This document shows positions 35,233-43,854 of a stretch of DNA of 64,000 nucleotides, piece by piece. The DNA lies in contig NZ_NBYX01000010.1 in NCBI RefSeq assembly GCF_002099195.1, forward strand, positions 1-64,000, in the 5' to 3' direction. Numbering within the stretch: the first letter of the stretch is position 1; each line of letters starts with the position of its first letter. Under the pieces are notes generated by a model. It ran no database searches, was not told the DNA's origin, and saw only the letters and a list, made by a program, of their open reading frames with translations. Both the position numbers and the translations under genes were made by a program. Origin of the DNA: Burkholderia puraquae. GTDB lineage: Bacteria; Pseudomonadota; Gammaproteobacteria; Burkholderiales; Burkholderiaceae.

Positions 35233-36342
35233 TCAGACGATGCGTCGTTCGGTCGCCACAGCGCGCCGATGTGTTTCGAAAAAGGCCCATATCATGGCGC
35301 TCGCATCGGGGCCGACCGCCGCATGAAACGGCACGGCTTCATCGCCGCCAGCCCATGCGTGATCGAGCCCTTTCACATGGCAGAGCCGCACGACCGGCTC
35401 GCCGTCGCGGCAGACATCGGTGATCTGTGCGCCGGCGTCGCGCGTCTCGACCCGCTCGCCGCCGCGCAGTGCGCCGCGGCTGTCGGCGAGCCCGTTCAGC
35501 CGCATGAACTGCACCGTCAGCTGGTCGGCATTCTTCGGTGCGACCACGTGGTCGCCATCGCCCTGGACGATCAGCGCGGGCATGCCCGGATACGCGGCGG
35601 CATCGACCAGCGCATCGATGGCCGCGGCCGGGTTCTGCCGCACGCCGCGCCGCATCACGTCCATCGCGGTAATGCCGGAATTCGCCTCGCCGAGCGCGGG
35701 GCCCGAGTGCAGCGCCACCGCCGCGAAGCGGTCGGGATGGTGCAGTGCAAGAAGCGACGCGAGGCCCGCGCCGGCCGACAGCCCCGCGACATAGACACGC
35801 GAGGCGTCGAAGCCGTGTTCGTCGACGAGCGCGTCGACGAGCGACGCCACCGCGTTCGCCTCGCCGCGCCCCGCACGATCGGTGTCTTCATACCAGTGCC
35901 AGCAGCCGTGCGCGTGCGCGCGCTGCGACTGCTCCGGATACAGCACCGCGAAGCCGTGCTTGTCGGCCAGCAGGTTCATCCGCGTGCCCTGCACGAATTC
36001 GTCAGCGGACTGCTGGCAGCCGTGCAGCATCACGACGAGTGGCATCGCGCCACGCCGGCGGCCGGGCGGCACGTAGAGGCCGTACGCGAGATGCTGGACG
36101 AGGCGCCCGAGCGCGGGCGGCATCGGATGTTCGCCGCGCGTCCACTCGCCGGCCGCCCAGGCGGCCGCGCGCGGGCGAACACGTGATTCGCGCAGCGGGG
36201 ACAAATCGGATACGGCGGGAGAAACAGCCGCCTCGAGTGCGTCGCGTGCGATGCGCTGCGCATCGCGCGCCGCGCGCTTGGCGTCGGGAGACAACATGCG
36301 TTTCATGCCCCCCAGCCACACCTTGGTCAGGCTCTTGGTCAT
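35233..36342 (-). CDS. Intracellular PHB-depolymerase/LpqC-family esterase
   Basis: A 369-residue alpha/beta hydrolase. The oxyanion sequence is HGCQQSADEF (107-116). The nucleophile Ser189 lies in GLSAGAG (187-193), and the Asp and His are in VQGDGDHVV and GLDHAW. This matches the LpqC/PHB depolymerase esterase family. There is no signal peptide: the N-terminal 50 residues are Lys/Arg/Ala-rich and amphipathic, so it is probably intracellular, perhaps granule-associated. It is transcribed alone. A GTGCA-A-TGCAC palindrome lies 59 bp upstream. Whether its substrate is poly-3-hydroxybutyrate or another ester is not shown. Confidence 0.88.
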   Translation of the reverse strand: MTKSLTKVWLGGMKRMLSPDAKRAARDAQRIARDALEAAVSPAVSDLSPLRESRVRPRAAAWAAGEWTRGEHPMPPALGRLVQHLAYGLYVPPGRRRGAMPLVVMLHGCQQSADEFVQGTRMNLLADKHGFAVLYPEQSQRAHAHGCWHWYEDTDRAGRGEANAVASLVDALVDEHGFDASRVYVAGLSAGAGLASLLALHHPDRFAAVALHSGPALGEANSGITAMDVMRRGVRQNPAAAIDALVDAAAYPGMPALIVQGDGDHVVAPKNADQLTVQFMRLNGLADSRGALRGGERVETRDAGAQITDVCRDGEPVVRLCHVKGLDHAWAGGDEAVPFHAAVGPDASAMIWAFFETHRRAVATERRIV

Positions 36343-36400
36343 CGATCGGGCTCGCAGTCAGGAAAATAGGGGCACCACAGCGGATGCATCGTTCGACTTT

Positions 36401-36411
36401 GTGCAATGCAC
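36401..36411. promoter_or_regulatory. Short TGCA-type palindrome upstream of the esterase gene
   Basis: GTGCA-A-TGCAC is an odd-length palindrome 59 bp before the esterase ATG (minus strand). TGCA-rich sites are bound by the polyhydroxyalkanoate regulator PhaR in relatives. The match is short, so this is only a candidate. Confidence 0.3.
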
Positions 36412-36589
36412 CATAACATTGTTTCTGGGATTTTTCCTGCCCGCGGATAGTTCCCGGCCGCGCAAAAAAGGGGGCTCATGCGCACGCGGCGCTATACTGG
36501 GGTTTCGCCGCTTGTATCCGTTGTAGTCGTTCTTCCCGGCTCGCGCGTTGATTTAAGCATCTTCCCCGCCTTCGTTCGTCCCCTTCCCG

Positions 36590-37288
36590 ATGTTCGACCT
36601 GTCGTCTCACCTGTGGATCATGATCACCGCGTTCGGCGGCGCCGGCCTGACCTTGCCACTTGCGATCACGATCGCCGTCTGGCTCGCGCTCGGCTACTCG
36701 TGGCAGCGCGCGGCCGCATGGCTCGGTGTGCTCGCGGCCGCGATCGGCGTGGTCGCGCTCACGAAGATCGCGTTCCTCGGCTGGGGGATCGGCATCCGCA
36801 AGTGGGATTTCACGGGGTTCAGCGGCCATGCGATGCTGTCGACGTCGGTCTATCCGGTCGCGATTTTTCTTGCGCTGATCCGCACGCGCACGCCGGTGCG
36901 GATCGCCGGCATCGCGCTCGGGCTCGCGGCCGGCGTCGCGGTCGGCGTGTCGCGCGTGGCGCTCGACGCGCATTCGCCGTCCGAATCAATCACCGGCTGT
37001 ATCGTCGGCGCGATCGCCGCGCTTGCGTTCATCGCCGGTTCGTGGCGCGCGGTGCCGCACCGCTGGTCGGTGCCCGCGGTCGTCGCAAGCCTCGCGCTCG
37101 TCACCGTGGCGCTGCACGGCATCACGGTGCCGTCGCATCGCTGGGTCACCAAGGTGGCGCTGCAACTGTCGGGCCACGAGCGCCCGTTCGTCCGCGCACG
37201 CTGGAAGGCCAACCCGAACTACCGCCCCGCATCGCAGCCGTCGCCGCTGCAGCGCACCCGATCGTCGCCGCAAACACTCCGTACGTGA
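36590..37288 (+). CDS. PAP2-family membrane phosphatase
   Basis: A 232-residue polytopic membrane protein. The PAP2 signature is spread over KIAFLGWGIGIRKWDF, FSGHAMLS (catalytic His) and SRVALDAHSPSESITG (second His and the metal-free acid site). Members dephosphorylate lipid phosphates such as phosphatidic acid, phosphatidylglycerol phosphate or undecaprenyl diphosphate. About five transmembrane segments are visible. The C-terminal 35 residues are Arg/Ser/Pro-rich and cytoplasmic. A TATACT box lies near 36493. It is not linked to a clear operon. Confidence 0.9.
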   Translation: MFDLSSHLWIMITAFGGAGLTLPLAITIAVWLALGYSWQRAAAWLGVLAAAIGVVALTKIAFLGWGIGIRKWDFTGFSGHAMLSTSVYPVAIFLALIRTRTPVRIAGIALGLAAGVAVGVSRVALDAHSPSESITGCIVGAIAALAFIAGSWRAVPHRWSVPAVVASLALVTVALHGITVPSHRWVTKVALQLSGHERPFVRARWKANPNYRPASQPSPLQRTRSSPQTLRT

Positions 37289-37367
37289 CCGGCCGCCCGG
37301 CCGTCACGCCCGCCCCTTTTCAGGTCTGACCATTACATGCGCACCGTCGCATGAGCGGTATGTCGAG

Positions 37368-37391
37368 CGTTATAACCCGCCCTATATTACG
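37368..37391. promoter_or_regulatory. ModE-binding site upstream of modA
   Basis: CGTTATA (37368-37374) and TATATTACG (37383-37391) form an imperfect palindrome matching the CGTTATAT/ATATAACG ModE box. It is 35 bp before the modA ATG and close to where the promoter should be. modE is encoded just past the end of this operon, which supports molybdate-dependent repression. Confidence 0.75.
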
Positions 37392-37425
37392 ATTACGGTT
37401 TCCACCCATTCAAAACGAATCCGCC

Positions 37426-38226
37426 ATGCGCTCAACCGTTCGTCCGCTTCGCCGCACCCTGCTCCGCCTGCTGCCGATCGCCACGCTTGCCGCTGCCGGT
37501 ATCGGGTTCAGCGCGCCCGCTTCCGCTGCCAGCGAACTGGTCGTGTCGGCTGCCGCCAGCCTGACGAACGCGTTCAAGGCCGTCGGCGACGCTTACGAGA
37601 AACAGCACCCGGACACCAAGGTGCTGTTCAACTTCGGCGCATCGGACGTGCTGATGCAGCAGATCGCCAAGGGCGCGCCGGCGGACGTGTTCGCATCGGC
37701 CGACCAGAAGGCGATGGATCGCGCCGTTGACGAAAAGGTGATCGTGCCCGGCACGCGTCGCGATTTCGCGGCGAACTCGCTCGTGCTGATCGTGCCGGCG
37801 GACAGCCACGCGGCCGCACCGGCGTCGCTGAACGACCTGACCGCGCCCGGCGTGAAGCGCATCGCGTATGGCGACCCGGCATCGGTGCCGGTCGGCCGCT
37901 ACACGGAAGGCGCGTTGCGCGCGGCCGGCGTGTGGGATGCCGTCAGCGCGAAGGGTGTGCTGGCCGCGAACGTGCGCCAGAGCCTCGACTATGTCGCACG
38001 TGGCGAGGTCGACGCGGGCTTCGTGTTCGGCACCGACGCCGCGATCATGCCGGGCCGCGTGAAGGTCGCGCTGACGGTGCCGACGAAGACGGCCATCACC
38101 TATCCGATCGCCGTGGTCAAGGACAGCCGCCACGCCGCGCAGGCGCAGTCGTTCATCGACTTCGTCGCGTCGCCGCAGGGCCAGGCCGTGCTGTCGACGT
38201 TCGGTTTCAAGCCCGCGGGCAAGTGA
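37426..38226 (+). CDS. modA: Molybdate ABC transporter substrate-binding protein
   Basis: A 266-residue periplasmic binding protein. The signal peptide ends at PASA-A (residue 34). The mature start SELVVSAAASLTNAFKAVGD, together with FNFGASDVLMQQIAKGAPADVFASAD, is the ModA signature, with Ser and Tyr/Asn ligands for tetrahedral molybdate or tungstate. The upstream in-frame ATG at 37351 overlaps the ModE box and lacks a signal peptide context, so 37426 is chosen. It is followed by modB after 10 nt and then modC. Confidence 0.96.
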   Translation: MRSTVRPLRRTLLRLLPIATLAAAGIGFSAPASAASELVVSAAASLTNAFKAVGDAYEKQHPDTKVLFNFGASDVLMQQIAKGAPADVFASADQKAMDRAVDEKVIVPGTRRDFAANSLVLIVPADSHAAAPASLNDLTAPGVKRIAYGDPASVPVGRYTEGALRAAGVWDAVSAKGVLAANVRQSLDYVARGEVDAGFVFGTDAAIMPGRVKVALTVPTKTAITYPIAVVKDSRHAAQAQSFIDFVASPQGQAVLSTFGFKPAGK

Positions 38227-38236
38227 GCGTAGCGCG

Positions 38237-38914
38237 ATGCAAGATGCCTGGGTACCGCTGCTGCTGTCGTTGAAGGTTGCCGGCTGGGCAACCGCGCTCG
38301 ACATCGTGCTGGGCGTCGCGGCCGCGTTCGTGCTCGCGCGCTGGCGCTCGCCGCTGCGCGACGTCGTCGATTCCGTGCTGACGCTGCCGCTCGTGCTGCC
38401 GCCGACGGTACTCGGCTATTACCTGCTCGTGCTGCTCGGCCGGCGCGGCGTGTTCGGCGCGTGGCTCGACAAGCTCGGCATCGAACTCGTCTTCACGTGG
38501 CAAGGCGCGGTGATCGCGTCGATGGTCGTCGCATTTCCGTTGATCCTGAAATCGGCGCGGGCCGCGTTCGAAGGCGTCGATCCGCATCTCGAGCGCGCGG
38601 CGCGCACGCTCGGGCTCGGCGAAGCGGCGGTGTTCTTCCGCGTGACGCTGCCGCTCGCCACGCGCGGCATTCTCGCGGGCGCCCTGCTCGCGTTTGCACG
38701 CGCGCTCGGCGAGTTCGGCGCGACGCTGATGATCGCAGGCAACCTGCCCGGCCGCACGCAGACGCTGTCGGTCGCGATCTACGCGGCCGTGCAGGCCGGC
38801 GACGACAGCACGGCCAACTTCCTCGTGCTGGTGACGTCGATCACCTGCGTGCTCGTGCTGCTCGCGACCGGCTGGCTCGTGCCGTCGCGTGCCCGGCGGA
38901 GCCAGCTCACATGA
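38237..38914 (+). CDS. modB: Molybdate ABC transporter permease
   Basis: A 225-residue inner-membrane permease with about five transmembrane helices. The ABC-interaction (EAA) loop region includes RAARTLGLGEAAVFFRVTLP, followed by GALLAFARALGEFGATLMIAG. This matches ModB. It follows modA by 10 nt, and modC starts 55 nt after its end. It forms the channel that moves molybdate delivered by ModA. Confidence 0.96.
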   Translation: MQDAWVPLLLSLKVAGWATALDIVLGVAAAFVLARWRSPLRDVVDSVLTLPLVLPPTVLGYYLLVLLGRRGVFGAWLDKLGIELVFTWQGAVIASMVVAFPLILKSARAAFEGVDPHLERAARTLGLGEAAVFFRVTLPLATRGILAGALLAFARALGEFGATLMIAGNLPGRTQTLSVAIYAAVQAGDDSTANFLVLVTSITCVLVLLATGWLVPSRARRSQLT

Positions 38915-38969
38915 AGCGCCTGTCTCGCCCATCGTCTTTCGTGGCCGGATGGCTTCGGCGGAGGCCCGC

Positions 38970-39671
38970 ATGAGCCTCGTCGTCGACATCCGCAAGACCT
39001 ACGCGAACGCCGAGCGCCGCTTCACGCTCGATGTGTCGTTCACGGCGACAACGCAGCGCGTCGTGCTGTTCGGGCCGTCCGGCGCGGGCAAGAGCATGAC
39101 GCTGCAGGCGATCGCCGGCCTGCTGTCGCCCGACGAAGGCACGATCGCGCTGAACGGCGAACCGCTGTTCGACGCCGTGCGCCGCATCGACGTGCCGACC
39201 CGCGAACGCCGCGTCGCGTACCTGTTCCAGGATTACGCGTTGTTTCCGCACCTGAACGTGCGCCAGAACATCGCGTTCGGGCTGACATCGGGGCTGCGCA
39301 ACCCGCGCGCGAAGACGGTGCCGCCGGAAGTCGCGTACTGGCTGCAAGCGTTCGATCTCGAAGCGCTCGCCGGGCAGTATCCGTCGCAACTGTCGGGCGG
39401 GCAGAAACAGCGCGTCGCGCTTGCACGCGCACTGGTCGCGCAACCGCGGATCCTGCTGCTCGACGAACCGTTCGCGGCACTCGACGGCGCAATGCGCCAG
39501 CGTATGCGTCACGAGCTCGCCGAGCTGCAGGCGCGGCTCGATATCCCGATGGTGCTGATCTCGCACGATCCCGACGATGTCGCCGCGTTCGGCGACCAGG
39601 TCGTGCAGTTGAGCGAAGGACGCGTGCAGGCAGCCCCGCCGCACGCCGAGTGGCCGACGCGCGTCGTGTGA
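38970..39671 (+). CDS. modC: Molybdate ABC transporter ATP-binding protein, short form
   Basis: A 233-residue ATPase with Walker A GPSGAGKS (35-42), Q-loop Gln87, signature LSGGQKQR (141-148), Walker B ILLLDE (161-166) and the switch His in LISHDPDD. It powers molybdate import with ModAB. It ends soon after the ATPase core and lacks the C-terminal MOP/TOBE domain of the ~350-residue E. coli ModC, so molybdate feedback on this subunit is absent. ModE nearby retains two MOP domains. A start at 38889 would overlap modB; GAGG before the ATG at 38970 supports the chosen start. Confidence 0.93.
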   Translation: MSLVVDIRKTYANAERRFTLDVSFTATTQRVVLFGPSGAGKSMTLQAIAGLLSPDEGTIALNGEPLFDAVRRIDVPTRERRVAYLFQDYALFPHLNVRQNIAFGLTSGLRNPRAKTVPPEVAYWLQAFDLEALAGQYPSQLSGGQKQRVALARALVAQPRILLLDEPFAALDGAMRQRMRHELAELQARLDIPMVLISHDPDDVAAFGDQVVQLSEGRVQAAPPHAEWPTRVV

Positions 39672-39810
39672 GCGCGCGAGGCCGTGGTCGTGGCAAGCAC
39701 GTTGGAGCCTGAGAGAAGCCGCGCTTAGCGGCATATGCTGAAAGCGGAAACGAAGCCGGTGCCGTGCAGGCGCTGTGCGATGCCGGCTTCGCCCCGCCCT
39801 GCCCGCTTCG

Positions 39811-40647
39811 TCAGCCCGTCACCGCAAGAATCACGCTCGACGCCTTGAATAGCGCGATGGCCTGCCGGCCAACGTCGAGCTGCAGCGCATCGACACTGTC
39901 GTTGGTCACGACGGCCGTCAGCGTCCCGCCGCCGTCGAGCGCCAGCGTCACCTCGCTGTTCACCGCACCCGCCGCGACGGTTTCCACGCGGCCGCGCAGC
40001 TGGTTCCGTGCGGACACCTTCAGCTCGGGCCCGCCATCGTCGACCGCAAGCACGACCCACGACGCCTTCACCAGCGCGCATGCGTCCGCGCCAGCCTGCA
40101 GGCCGAGCGCGTCGGCGCTCTCGTGCGTCAGCACGGCAACGACCGGCTGTCCGCCGGGCAGCGCGAGCGTGACCTCGTCGTTGACGGTGCCGCGCACGAT
40201 CGAGGCGACCTTGCCGAACAACTGGTTGCGCGCGCTGGTCTTCATCCCGATCCGGCCGATCAGCGCCCAGTCGACGTCGAACCCGGCCACGGCCGCGCTC
40301 GCTGCCTCGATGAACCGGCGATGCTCGCGCTCGATCGTGCGAAACGCGGCGATCAGCGACGTCGCGCGCGGCGTCAGCGTCGTGCCGCCGCCACCCTTGC
40401 CACCCGTCGAACGTGCGACGAGCGGTTCGCCGGCGAGATTGTTCATCGTGTCGACGGCATCCCACGCAGCCTTGTAGCTGAGGCCGACGGCCTTCGCCGC
40501 GCGCGTGATCGAACCGGTGTCGCCGATCGCCGCGAGCAGTGCGATGCGCGTGGCGCCGCCGAGCGTCTGCTCGCCGGCGCGCAGCCATAGCTCGCCGCCC
40601 AGTTCGAGCGGTTCGGCGGACGGAAAGGAAGGCGGTGCGTCGGTCAT
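39811..40647 (-). CDS. modE: Molybdate-responsive regulator ModE
   Basis: A 278-residue regulator, two-domain as in E. coli ModE. The N-terminal winged helix (ATRIALLAAIGDTGSITRAA, then GLSYKAAWDAVDTMNNL) binds DNA. Two MOP/TOBE domains follow, each with the SARNQL signature (138-143 and 212-217), which bind molybdate at the dimer interface. It is convergent with modABC. The modA promoter carries a ModE box, so it presumably represses the operon when molybdate is plentiful. A Gly-rich linker (GGKGGGG) lies in the wing. Confidence 0.95.
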   Translation of the reverse strand: MTDAPPSFPSAEPLELGGELWLRAGEQTLGGATRIALLAAIGDTGSITRAAKAVGLSYKAAWDAVDTMNNLAGEPLVARSTGGKGGGGTTLTPRATSLIAAFRTIEREHRRFIEAASAAVAGFDVDWALIGRIGMKTSARNQLFGKVASIVRGTVNDEVTLALPGGQPVVAVLTHESADALGLQAGADACALVKASWVVLAVDDGGPELKVSARNQLRGRVETVAAGAVNSEVTLALDGGGTLTAVVTNDSVDALQLDVGRQAIALFKASSVILAVTG

Positions 40648-40695
40648 CGGGATGCGCGCGGGAATCGGGCGGCCATTATAGTCAGCGCGTGCCGC

Positions 40696-42330
40696 TCAAC
40701 CCGGCTTGCCGTCGAGTTTCGGCGGCCGCAGGCTGGCCAGCAGCGTCTCGGCGTCGCGCGCCGCGCGCTTCTCGAGCGCCGCGCCGTAGCCGCGCACGAA
40801 CCCGAGCTGGTACGGCGGCGCCGCCAGTTTTTCGAGGTGATGCAGCGCGATCATCGTGTCGTTCGCTTCGCCGAGCACGCTCTGCACGCGCGCGAGCGTC
40901 TTGACCGTCTCGGTGCGCGTGCGGCGCGACGCCAGCGACGCGAAGAATTCGAGCGCATAGCGCAGCCGCTTCGCATCGATCCGCACCTGATGACGCGCCG
41001 TGGTGTCGAGCGACGTGAGCGACGGCGACGCATAGAGATGACCGAACAGCCGCCGCACGCGCTTCGTCGCGTGGCGCCGCAGCGAGGGCGCGTCGCCGCC
41101 TTCTGCCGGCGGCAGCGCAAGCGTGCTCAGCCATTCGAGCCAGCCGAGCGTCAGGCGCGCATAGCGGGCCGTATGCAGCGCCTGCCGCAACTCGCCCCGC
41201 GCAGCCGCGCACTGCGCGCGCGCGGCGTCGAGCGTGCCGTTCCACTCGCCGTCGCCGCCGTCGGCCGCGATCAGCGCGGGCAGGCTTTCGGTCGCGAACA
41301 CGTCCCAGTCGCGCACCGTGCCGAGCAGTGAGGCAAGCCAGCGCAGGTCGACACCGAGCGTGTCCCGCCACTGGCGGTCGGCAAAGTGCGGGAAGAAGCG
41401 CATCAGCGTGCGCAGGCGGCGCAGCGCGACACGCATCTGGTGCACGAATTCGGGATCGTCGTGCTCGAGCACGCCGCCTTCGTTGCCGAGCCATTGCGCG
41501 GTGATGTCGCCGGACAGCGCGAACAGCGCGGCGCGCTGCGTGCGCACGCCGGTCAGGTCGACGAGCTGTGCCTTGACGGGCCCGCAGGCGGGCGGCTCGG
41601 CCGCGCATGCGCGATCGATCACGCTCGTCAGTTGCACGAATGCGGGCCACGCGCCGCTCAGTTCGCGCGCCGCGGCAAACAGCGCGTGCAACGCGGCCGT
41701 GCGCGCGGGCAGGGTTTCCCAGTCGGGTGCAGTGAGACGCAGCTCGACGTAGCGGCGCGGCGGCTCGCTACCGCGATGCAACGTGACGTCGTCGAGCGTC
41801 ATCTCGACCACGACGCCGCTGTCGTCAGCCCACCGCCCTCGCCGCCGCTCGCTGACGAGGCGCAGCGCCGACGATTCCGGCGGTATGCCCACTTCCGGGC
41901 GCCCGGTCGTATCCGGCGCCGCGTCGTCGACTTCGCCTGTCGCCGCGCCGGCCTCGGCTGCGGCAGCCGCCTCGGATACGGGTAACGGCATCGCGACGAC
42001 GATACCCGCATGCTCCGAGTCGAACAGTTCGCGTGCCGTGACACCGGGCGCAAACGCCTTCGTGCGCGACGCGACGACCCGCCTGCCGTGCGCATTCGAC
42101 TCGACCCATGTCCACCAGCTCGCGCCGGGGCTCGGCTCGGCCTCCTCGACCTGGCACGGCTCGATCGTCACGCGCTCATGGCCGCGGCGCATCCGGACCT
42201 GCGGGCAGATCCGCCACGCGCGCACGAGTTCGGCGCCGAAATCGCGCTGCGTGCCGCGGGCGCGATTCGCTGCCTTGACCGGCCACCCTTCCAGCGACAG
42301 CGACAACACGATTTCCAGCACACGCGACAT
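40696..42330 (-). CDS. CYTH-like/CHAD-domain protein
   Basis: A 544-residue protein. The C-terminal ~270 residues form a CHAD domain of two four-helix bundles, with the conserved basic His-rich helices HQMRVALRRLR (298-308) and HQVRIDAKRLRYALEFF, which bind polyphosphate. The N-terminal ~230 residues look like a degenerate CYTH (triphosphate tunnel) domain, with VVVEMTLDDVTLHRG and YVELRLT but with the starting ExExK motif poorly kept. An Ala/Glu-rich low-complexity insert lies near 119-140. CHAD proteins go to polyphosphate granules in relatives. AGGAG precedes the ATG at 42330. It stands alone. Confidence 0.87.
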   Translation of the reverse strand: MSRVLEIVLSLSLEGWPVKAANRARGTQRDFGAELVRAWRICPQVRMRRGHERVTIEPCQVEEAEPSPGASWWTWVESNAHGRRVVASRTKAFAPGVTARELFDSEHAGIVVAMPLPVSEAAAAAEAGAATGEVDDAAPDTTGRPEVGIPPESSALRLVSERRRGRWADDSGVVVEMTLDDVTLHRGSEPPRRYVELRLTAPDWETLPARTAALHALFAAARELSGAWPAFVQLTSVIDRACAAEPPACGPVKAQLVDLTGVRTQRAALFALSGDITAQWLGNEGGVLEHDDPEFVHQMRVALRRLRTLMRFFPHFADRQWRDTLGVDLRWLASLLGTVRDWDVFATESLPALIAADGGDGEWNGTLDAARAQCAAARGELRQALHTARYARLTLGWLEWLSTLALPPAEGGDAPSLRRHATKRVRRLFGHLYASPSLTSLDTTARHQVRIDAKRLRYALEFFASLASRRTRTETVKTLARVQSVLGEANDTMIALHHLEKLAAPPYQLGFVRGYGAALEKRAARDAETLLASLRPPKLDGKPG

Positions 42331-42456
42331 GGAGGCTCCTGCACATGAAGAATCGCCGGCGCATCGACCGCGCCGGCGTCGCCCGTGAAGCTGCTTCCAT
42401 AGTACACGCCACCCCAACTCGCAGGCGAGGATCTGGCCCTGTCGCCCTGTCGCAGG

Positions 42457-42840
42457 TCAAACGGCGTATTGCGCGAGGCCGTTGCCGAATGACCAATCCT
42501 CCTTCAGCACCTCGACAAGACTGATGAATACGTCCTGCTGCCGCACGCCCGGCTGCTGCGCGAGGTTGTCCGCGATCGCCCGGTACAGCGCCCGCTTCTG
42601 CTCGAGCGTGCGCGTGTTGTTCGCGGTGATCTGGATCATCACGAGATCGTCGCTGCGTTCGATATCGAGGTAGTGGCGACCGTACACGAAGTTCTCGGCC
42701 GCATGTTCGGTGACGACCATGAAGATGTCGTCCTCGGGCACGTTGAACGTGTGCATCAGCGCGCGATGCACACCATCGACGAGCGCCGCGCGGTAGGCGG
42801 CCGGTTTGCCTTCGCGGAGTGCGATACGGGTGAATGGCAT
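42457..42840 (-). CDS. Tautomerase-family protein
   Basis: A 127-residue protein starting MPFTRIALREGKPAAYRAAL. After Met removal, Pro becomes residue 1, the catalytic base of the 4-oxalocrotonate tautomerase superfamily. Arg residues at 4 and 8 are well placed to bind an acid substrate. The domain is longer than the 60-residue 4-OT monomer, like the two-beta-alpha-beta members. The start at 42840 is required to expose that proline; an upstream in-frame ATG at 42885 would bury it. It is divergent from a LysR-type gene 115 bp away, so that regulator may control it. The substrate is unknown. Confidence 0.88.
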   Translation of the reverse strand: MPFTRIALREGKPAAYRAALVDGVHRALMHTFNVPEDDIFMVVTEHAAENFVYGRHYLDIERSDDLVMIQITANNTRTLEQKRALYRAIADNLAQQPGVRQQDVFISLVEVLKEDWSFGNGLAQYAV

Positions 42841-42955
42841 GGTCCTGCTCCTGTCGGTGAAGTTGACGTTGAAGAACGGAAACACAGCGTCAGGTTAGGC
42901 TCGCCGAACTATAATGAACAGTCATTGATGAATATTTCATCCATTTACATCAGAA

Positions 42956-43813
42956 ATGAAAGTCCTTGACCTCGATGCCGTACGCGCGTTCGTGCTGGTC
43001 GCCGATCTCGCCAGCTTCACGCGCGCCGCCGATGCGCTCGGCACCACGCAATCGGCCGTCAGCCTGAAGCTGAAACGGCTGGAGGCCCACCTCGGCACGC
43101 CGCTGCTCGCGCGCACGCCGCGCGTGGTCAAGCTGGCCGCCGACGGCGAGCATTTCCTGCCGGCCGCCCGCGCACTGCTCGACGCGCACGAACATGCGCT
43201 CGGCGCGATCTCGGCTGGCACGTACCGCCTGTCGCTCGGCGTCAGCGAGCACGTCGCGGTGCCCGACCTGCCGGCCGTGCTCACGAGCCTGCACCGGCAG
43301 GATCCGGGGTTGTCGCTCGAAATGCATCTCGGAACGTCGACGAACCTGCTCGCGCAATACGACGAACGCCGGTTCGATGCGGTGATCGTGCGGCACGAGC
43401 CGGGCGAAGACCCGCCGCGCGAAGACGGCACGCTGCTGTTTTCCGAACCGCTGGCCTGGCTCGCCGCGCCGGACTGGGCGCCGCGCGCGGGCGAGCCGCT
43501 GCCGCTCGCGGTGCTGGCCGGCCCGTGCGGCGTGCGGGCCGCCGCGCTGCGCGCGCTCGACCATGCGGGACGGCCGTGGCGCGAGCGCTTTACGGGCGGC
43601 GGCGTCGCGGCGGTCACGGCCGCCGCCGCCGCGGGGCTCGCCGTCTGCCCGCTGGCGCGGCGTGTCGCGCCGCGCACGCTGGTCGACGTCGGCGCGAAAT
43701 TCGGGCTGCCGCCGCTGCCGCTGTCGCAGGTCGTGCTGTATTCGCGGGTGCGCGACGCACGCGCCGCCGCCGCGTTGCGCAGGTTTGCCGACAGCCTTGC
43801 AATCTCGGCGTAA
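42956..43813 (+). CDS. LysR-family transcriptional regulator
   Basis: A 285-residue regulator. The N-terminus has the winged helix (AFVLVADLASFTRAADALGT, then TQSAVSLKLKRLEAHLGTPL), and the rest is the effector-binding domain. It is divergent from the tautomerase gene. The shared gap contains the palindrome GATGAA-TAT-TTCATC (42927-42941) and an ATAATG-type box. A DMT exporter gene follows in the same direction after 41 bp, so it could be co-transcribed. Confidence 0.92.
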   Translation: MKVLDLDAVRAFVLVADLASFTRAADALGTTQSAVSLKLKRLEAHLGTPLLARTPRVVKLAADGEHFLPAARALLDAHEHALGAISAGTYRLSLGVSEHVAVPDLPAVLTSLHRQDPGLSLEMHLGTSTNLLAQYDERRFDAVIVRHEPGEDPPREDGTLLFSEPLAWLAAPDWAPRAGEPLPLAVLAGPCGVRAAALRALDHAGRPWRERFTGGGVAAVTAAAAAGLAVCPLARRVAPRTLVDVGAKFGLPPLPLSQVVLYSRVRDARAAAALRRFADSLAISA

Positions 43814-43854
43814 ACTGACGGGTTTCGCCGCCCGCAATCTCCAGAAGAATTCCG

